Assembly: GCA_023299895.1 (NCBI GenBank)
Contig: JALZWI010000264.1
Coordinates: 1 to 10,631, forward strand
DNA length: 10,631 nucleotides
Direction of reading: 5' to 3'
Source: Arenicella sp.
GTDB lineage: Bacteria; Pseudomonadota; Gammaproteobacteria; Arenicellales; Arenicellaceae
Part shown: in pieces, positions 7,595-10,631 of the stretch
Layout of the letters: each line of letters begins with the position of its first letter
Position numbering within the stretch: position 1 is the stretch's first letter
Notes under the pieces: generated by a model
The model's input: the letters and a program-made list of their open reading frames with translations, nothing else
Told to the model about the DNA's origin: nothing
Database searches by the model: none
Position numbers and translations under genes: made by a program

Positions 7595-8104
7595 TTAAGT
7601 GGTTTTAATTTTTTTTTGACAGCCTGCGCATGTGCCGTGTACTTCGATAATCGGTTGTTGGCTATCAAAGCCGAGTTGCTCAGCACCGACATTTAAGGCG
7701 TTGGCAACGTCTTGGTTGTTCAGTTCGGCAATGTGGCCACAACTTTTACAGATATAGAACTGGCATTGGTGACTGGCATTTGGCGTAGGACAGCCGATAT
7801 AAGCATTAAGAGACTCAATCCTGTGTATCAGGTGTGCGTTGACTAAAAAATCGAGCGCACGATATGCCGTTGGTGGCGCAGGTTTGTGGCCATTTTCTTG
7901 TAGCTTCTGTAAAACGTCATAGGCACCAAGCGGATTGTGTGAGGCCCAGATAATTTCTAATACCTGTTTGCGTGTGTCGGTTAGCTTCAAGCCTTTTTTC
8001 TTACATCGCTCTAAGGCATCACTCAGTGCCTGGGTTTGGCAGTTGCTATGGTCATGCTCTCCATGAAATGGAGAGATGATATTTTTTTCTGCTTTTTTGT
8101 TCAT
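7595..8104 (-). CDS. zur: Zinc uptake regulator, Fur family
   Basis: Zur is a zinc-sensing dimeric repressor that shuts off high-affinity zinc uptake genes (such as znuABC) when zinc is plentiful. The 169-residue protein has the Fur winged helix (about 25-95) with KLTDTRKQVLEIIW and the recognition region KPAPPTAYRALDFL, typical of Zur rather than Fur. The structural zinc site is complete: CKSC at 119-122 and CAGC at 159-162. The regulatory site, by alignment from memory with E. coli Zur (His77, Cys88, His96, Glu111), maps to His94, Cys105, His112 and Glu127, with nearly the same spacing. The N-terminus has a short His-containing extension (HGEHDH). It lies 24 bases downstream of the SPOR-domain gene on the same strand, so it is probably transcribed with it. 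I see no Zur box in front of that unit, and no zinc transporter gene in the window. Fur is excluded by the lack of its HHDH metal motif. Confidence 0.88.
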   Translation of the reverse strand: MNKKAEKNIISPFHGEHDHSNCQTQALSDALERCKKKGLKLTDTRKQVLEIIWASHNPLGAYDVLQKLQENGHKPAPPTAYRALDFLVNAHLIHRIESLNAYIGCPTPNASHQCQFYICKSCGHIAELNNQDVANALNVGAEQLGFDSQQPIIEVHGTCAGCQKKIKTT

Positions 8105-8128
8105 TGCTTGCTTGTTGATAAATACAGA

Positions 8129-9742
8129 CTATTGGTTGCAATATTGGTTCAGTTCGGGTGGTGTAGGCAGTTTGGTTTTCCACGACAGGCAACGGTTTTC
8201 TTGTAAACGGCCAAAGGTTCGAATCCAAGCATTTTTTTGTTTAAGGTTTTCTTTAGCGGATTGTGCAGCAGCTTGGTCGCTGTAGTTTCCATATAAAAAA
8301 TAGGTCCAAGTAATGTCTAAAGACGCAGAAGTAAAGCGGTGCAATTCTGAGTCACTGCTGAAACTATTGTTTGATAGAAACTCGTTGACCTTTTGCTGTT
8401 CATCAAAGCTTGCAAGTTGCAGTGTAAAACTATCTTTCGCTTGGTTAAACAACCACTTGTTATCATTAATATCGGCCATCGGTATACTGCTATTTAGGCT
8501 GGCTGGCGGTAAGCTTTGAGCTGGTACTGACAGCTCTTTTTTTTGATTATCATTAGCTTCTGGGGCATCTCCATTAGGGGCGGCTGCGACATCGGTTACA
8601 TTTTTGACATACGCAGGGCGATTGTAGTCCTCGGTTTTGATCCATGCGACAAAGCTGGTCGGAGACGTTAATCGATACCATTCGTTTTGTTTATCAATAA
8701 TATTGAGCTCTTCACCGCCATCTAAGGTGCCAACAATTGTGCCATTAGACACAATGGGTACAGAGCGAGCATTAACATTAGTACCGACCACTGTCGCACT
8801 ATTGTCATTTTCTCGCACATAATTACCATGCACCCATACTGGAAAACCTACGGGACTGCGAACGGTCACCCAGTCATTATCAATAGCAATAATATCAAGA
8901 CTTTCACGATGACCGACAATCGTAATCAAGACACTTCTTATTTCAGGATTAGTGTACAAAGCAACGGGCGCGTCTACTATTTGTGCAGTAACCCCGGGTT
9001 CGTTGGAGGCTATTGTTTCACTGTTTTGAGTACTGGTTGGCGCAGTAATCGTTGTCTCAGAAGTTTCGGCGATGACAATACGAGGCTTGAGCTGCTCTAG
9101 CGTTGGTTGATCAATTGTAGTTTCTGTTGACTGTTGATTAATCGTTGCCGCTGGCTGTTGGTTAATATTTGCCGGTGGCTGTTGATTAATATTAGAAGGC
9201 TGGTTGCTAGCGACTAAATCATCATCCCAGCCCAGTTGCTGTAATACGTCGATTGATTTTTCTTCATTATTTTGCGCAGCGCGGCTAAACCAGTAACGCG
9301 ACTGTTGATGGTCTTGTGCTACACCGATACCTAAATAATAGGCTCGACCAACATTGAACTGCGCCAAAGGGTGATCTTCTTTGGCGGCTTCTTGCCACCA
9401 TTGGATCGCACTAATGTCATTTTTTTCAACACCATTGCCGGCTAATAAATGATGCCCGAGATTATACTGAGCGAGTATATGGTCTTGGCGAGCTGCTTGT
9501 TTGTACCAGTACACGGCTTGTTCTGCATTTGGCTTATCAAATTGATCGCTGGCGAATAGCACCCCGACTTTAAATTGCGCTTCACGATCTCCTTCGTAAG
9601 CTCGCAACATCCACTTGTCTAGCTCATCATAATATTCTTTTTCAAGATCATCATTGTCACTTAATATTTGATATTCGGTCTGTGCATTCAAGCTGCCGCC
9701 AAGCAAAAAAATAAACACAGCAATCAAGCAGTGCGATTTCAT
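8129..9742 (-). CDS. Secreted Sel1-SH3b-SPOR domain protein
   Basis: No named gene is recognised, but the architecture is clear. From the chosen start the protein has 537 residues: signal peptide MKSHCLIAVFIFLLGGSLNAQ (1-21, signal peptidase I type, no lipobox), three Sel1-like repeats (about 53-159, with AQFKVGVLF, AQYNLGHHLLAGNGV and AQFNVGRAYYLGIGV), a Q/N/T/P-rich linker (about 178-255) with INQQP repeats, two SH3b-like domains (about 255-312, LYTNPEIRS...WVTVRSPVGFPVWVHGNYV; and 316-372, NVNARSVPI...WYRLTSPTSFVAWIKTEDY) and a C-terminal SPOR-like domain (about 437-515, FTLQLASF to WTYFLYGNYSDQAAAQSAKENL). SPOR domains bind glycan strands stripped of peptides at division septa, so a periplasmic peptidoglycan or division role is inferred. 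The open frame extends to ATG 9811, but ATG 9742 begins the signal peptide and has AAAGGAG just upstream. zur follows. Confidence 0.87.
   Translation of the reverse strand: MKSHCLIAVFIFLLGGSLNAQTEYQILSDNDDLEKEYYDELDKWMLRAYEGDREAQFKVGVLFASDQFDKPNAEQAVYWYKQAARQDHILAQYNLGHHLLAGNGVEKNDISAIQWWQEAAKEDHPLAQFNVGRAYYLGIGVAQDHQQSRYWFSRAAQNNEEKSIDVLQQLGWDDDLVASNQPSNINQQPPANINQQPAATINQQSTETTIDQPTLEQLKPRIVIAETSETTITAPTSTQNSETIASNEPGVTAQIVDAPVALYTNPEIRSVLITIVGHRESLDIIAIDNDWVTVRSPVGFPVWVHGNYVRENDNSATVVGTNVNARSVPIVSNGTIVGTLDGGEELNIIDKQNEWYRLTSPTSFVAWIKTEDYNRPAYVKNVTDVAAAPNGDAPEANDNQKKELSVPAQSLPPASLNSSIPMADINDNKWLFNQAKDSFTLQLASFDEQQKVNEFLSNNSFSSDSELHRFTSASLDITWTYFLYGNYSDQAAAQSAKENLKQKNAWIRTFGRLQENRCLSWKTKLPTPPELNQYCNQ
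9131..9202 (-). repeat. 24-base in-frame tandem repeat in the SPOR protein linker
   Basis: Three successive 24-base units at 9131-9154, 9155-9178 and 9179-9202 encode variants of an eight-residue INQQP unit in the Q/N-rich linker between the Sel1 and SH3b regions. In-frame repeats of this kind often vary in copy number between strains; here the third unit has already drifted. Confidence 0.8.
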
Positions 9743-9745
9743 CAA

Positions 9746-9752
9746 CTCCTTT
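9746..9752 (-). promoter_or_regulatory. Ribosome binding site deciding the SPOR-protein start
   Basis: On the minus strand this reads AAAGGAG, three bases before ATG 9742. The spacing is short, but the upstream ATG at 9811 has no comparable site, and the 9742 start places a classical signal peptide at the N-terminus. Confidence 0.65.
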
Positions 9753-9811
9753 ATGAAGTTTTGTCTATCGTTAGTGTCTGTCACAGTGCGAAAAGATGAT
9801 AAATAACCCAT

Positions 9812-10058
9812 GTTGATAAAATGATCTCATATTAAGTGAGTTCTATAGCTTGTTGTTGCTTTTATTTTATACGACCTTTACTACCCAACTTAGGCTGCAG
9901 ATTGTAGCATTATATTTGCTCACTTGCTCTTTTGGGGGGAGCAAAACTGGGCAAATCTACGATTTCTACGACCAAATTTGTTTTACAAGTAGCGGCGTTT
10001 GTCAATTCGCAAAATATTTCATCTCAAATTCAACAAACAGCTTGCGATTTTTTTTGAT
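9812..10058. other. Non-coding gap between divergent genes, left part
   Basis: This is AT-rich DNA without a credible gene. A frame at 9850-10089 encodes a hydrophobic, low-complexity peptide without a good ribosome site and looks accidental. The promoter of the minus-strand SPOR-zur unit should lie here; TATAAAAT on the minus strand, near 9866-9873, is the best -10-like string, but no good -35 sits 17 bases from it. Confidence 0.4.
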
Positions 10059-10075
10059 ACCCATTATCTTTGGGT
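10059..10075. promoter_or_regulatory. Possible second, degenerate NrdR box
   Basis: ACCCA at 10059-10063 and TGGGT at 10071-10075 form an inverted repeat whose centre is about 31-32 bases from that of the better box at 10091-10106, three turns of the helix. That is the spacing expected for paired NrdR boxes. The sequence itself fits the consensus poorly and is one base too long. Its right half could instead be a decayed member of the nearby repeat family (TTGGG ... CTCAGGGCT). Confidence 0.35.
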
Positions 10076-10090
10076 CTGCTCAGGGCTAAA

Positions 10091-10106
10091 CCACAATATA
10101 TAGTGT
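10091..10106. promoter_or_regulatory. NrdR box (ribonucleotide reductase repressor site)
   Basis: The 16 bases CCACAATATATAGTGT differ at one position from the NrdR-box consensus as I recall it, ACACWATATATWGTGT. NrdR is a zinc-ribbon, ATP-cone repressor that controls ribonucleotide reductase genes in most bacteria. The next plus-strand gene looks like a class II reductase, which fits. The distance of about 380 bases to that start codon is unusually long, and a repeat array lies in between. TATAGT at 10099-10104 could serve as a -10 that NrdR would cover, but I see no good -35. Confidence 0.68.
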
Positions 10107-10110
10107 TTTT

Positions 10111-10140
10111 TGTTCTTGAGTGTTTTTGAGTGTTTTCGAG
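10111..10140. repeat. Three tandem 10-base units with phased T tracts
   Basis: TGTTCTTGAG, TGTTTTTGAG and TGTTTTCGAG follow each other without a break, immediately after the NrdR box and a short T run. The 10-base period is close to one helical turn, so the T tracts face the same side and could bend the DNA. Confidence 0.75.
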
Positions 10141-10179
10141 AAAATAGAGCTAACGCATTGAAAATACAGGTTTCATTTG

Positions 10180-10291
10180 ATGCGAGCGCGTTTAGCACTC
10201 TTGGGCTCAGGGCTGTTTATGCGAGCGCGTTTAGCACTCTTGGGCCAGGGCTGTTTATGCGAGCGCGTTGAGCGATCTTGGGCCAGGGCTG
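10180..10291. repeat. Three tandem copies of the 7457-type repeat
   Basis: Copies begin at 10180, 10219 and 10257 with ATGCGAGCGCGTT and have periods of 39 and 38 bases. The first two differ by a one-base deletion; the third ends early in GGCTGG. Over the 35-base core (10184-10218) the first copy matches the copy at 7513-7547 at 31 positions, in the same orientation. An arm pair GAGCGC / GCGCTC in the family consensus can form a hairpin with a five-base loop. A frame at 10177-10407 runs through these copies and is a by-product of the repeats. Shorter relatives, TGCTTAGGACTGT at 10295-10307 and TGCTTAGGGCTGT at 10379-10391, suggest an older, decayed array. Confidence 0.9.
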
Positions 10292-10300
10292 GAATGCTTA

Positions 10301-10346
10301 GGACTGTTGAATCGTCCATAGTCGGATTATTGAATCGCCTATCGTT
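10301..10346. repeat. Degenerate 23-base tandem duplication
   Basis: Units at 10301-10323 and 10324-10346 share 17 of 23 positions around TTGAATCG. They lie directly behind the repeat array, in the presumed leader of the following gene. Function is unknown; no terminator or riboswitch motif is visible between here and the gene start. Confidence 0.55.
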
Positions 10347-10488
10347 GAGCTACGACGTATGGTTCTTCGCTATTGATGTGCTTAGGGCTGTGAAAACGAT
10401 GTTTTAAAAAATGCTGGTACTAATAATAAAAAAGTCAGCTAAATAGACAAAATAATAACTAAATAATTTTTATAAAGAGGACATACAC

Positions 10489-10631
10489 ATGGGAACAGCT
10501 GCTGAAGAATTGCAAGCCAATAGCCAACTTGCGAAAGCAGAAAAAGGGGGAGAAGCAAAACTTAAGGAAATGGAGTTGCAATCAACCTCAGCCGACATTT
10601 GGGATAAAAAGTACCGTCTTAAAGACAAAGC
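10489..10631 (+). CDS. nrdJ: Probable B12-dependent (class II) ribonucleotide reductase, N-terminal fragment
   Basis: Only 47 codons are present; the gene runs off the window. A charged, alanine- and glutamate-rich leader of about 33 residues is followed by TSADIWDKKYRLKDK. This resembles the first conserved block of adenosylcobalamin-dependent ribonucleoside-diphosphate reductases, which make deoxyribonucleotides by radical chemistry without oxygen dependence. The near-consensus NrdR box upstream is independent support. The start is secure: ATG with AAAGAGG eight bases before it. No catalytic cysteine or B12-binding residue falls inside the window, so the assignment rests on one short motif plus context. 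I see no cobalamin riboswitch in the leader. Confidence 0.7.
   Translation, partial: MGTAAEELQANSQLAKAEKGGEAKLKEMELQSTSADIWDKKYRLKDK

Noticed and set aside
8828..9100. Plus-strand open frame of 90 codons
   Set aside because: It lies opposite the well-supported SPOR-domain gene, with no independent motif.
9850..10089. Open frame of 79 codons in the gap before nrdJ
   Set aside because: Low-complexity hydrophobic translation, no Shine-Dalgarno, and it runs into the NrdR-box region; most likely chance.
10177..10407. Open frame of 76 codons containing repeated MRARLALLG-type units
   Set aside because: The peptide repeats are the translation of the DNA repeat array, and the 38/39-base periods shift frame between copies, so the protein reading is not maintained.
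10107..10488. Cobalamin riboswitch before the B12-dependent reductase
   Set aside because: I could not find the conserved B12-box or the other core motifs; the leader is repeats and AT-rich DNA.

Overview
The window reads as an ordinary chromosomal stretch of a gammaproteobacterium, probably marine or environmental, with GC content that looks below 50%. The organism call rests on the gene set (PntB, the DusA-type dihydrouridine synthase, an AsmA-family protein, Zur, and what looks like a B12-dependent ribonucleotide reductase). It is an inference; I cannot name a genus. I see no prophage, transposase, integrase, CRISPR array, tRNA or rRNA.

Layout. On the plus strand, positions 2-553 hold the C-terminal end of pntB, closed by a clear intrinsic terminator (576-604). 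A 560-base gap follows that is unusually rich in inverted repeats; its right half (781-1027) can fold into four hairpins, the last two enclosed by an outer stem. Then come four plus-strand genes: dusA (1116-2096), an AsmA-family envelope gene (2230-4722), ilvD (4832-6514) and an unnamed membrane protein with a zinc ribbon and an NTF2/Cds6-like domain (6580-7455). Two tandem copies of a 46-base repeat lie right behind it. On the minus strand, a secreted Sel1-SH3b-SPOR protein (9742 down to 8129) is followed after about 24 bases by zur (8104 down to 7595), so the two are probably co-transcribed. A 746-base gap (9743-10488) then holds a near-consensus NrdR box, a 10-base tandem repeat and three more copies of the repeat seen at 7457. 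The window ends with the first 47 codons of a plus-strand gene that looks like nrdJ.

How the genes fit together. There is no single pathway. The genes cover NADPH supply, tRNA modification, branched-chain amino-acid synthesis, envelope and peptidoglycan biology, zinc homeostasis and dNTP synthesis. The most coherent regulatory story is at the right end, where an NrdR operator supports the nrdJ call.

The most interesting material is non-coding: the multi-hairpin element before dusA, and a repeat family of at least five copies (two near 7.5 kb, three near 10.2 kb) in which two copies differ by a compensatory base-pair change that preserves a hairpin. I did not find a convincing new multi-gene system.
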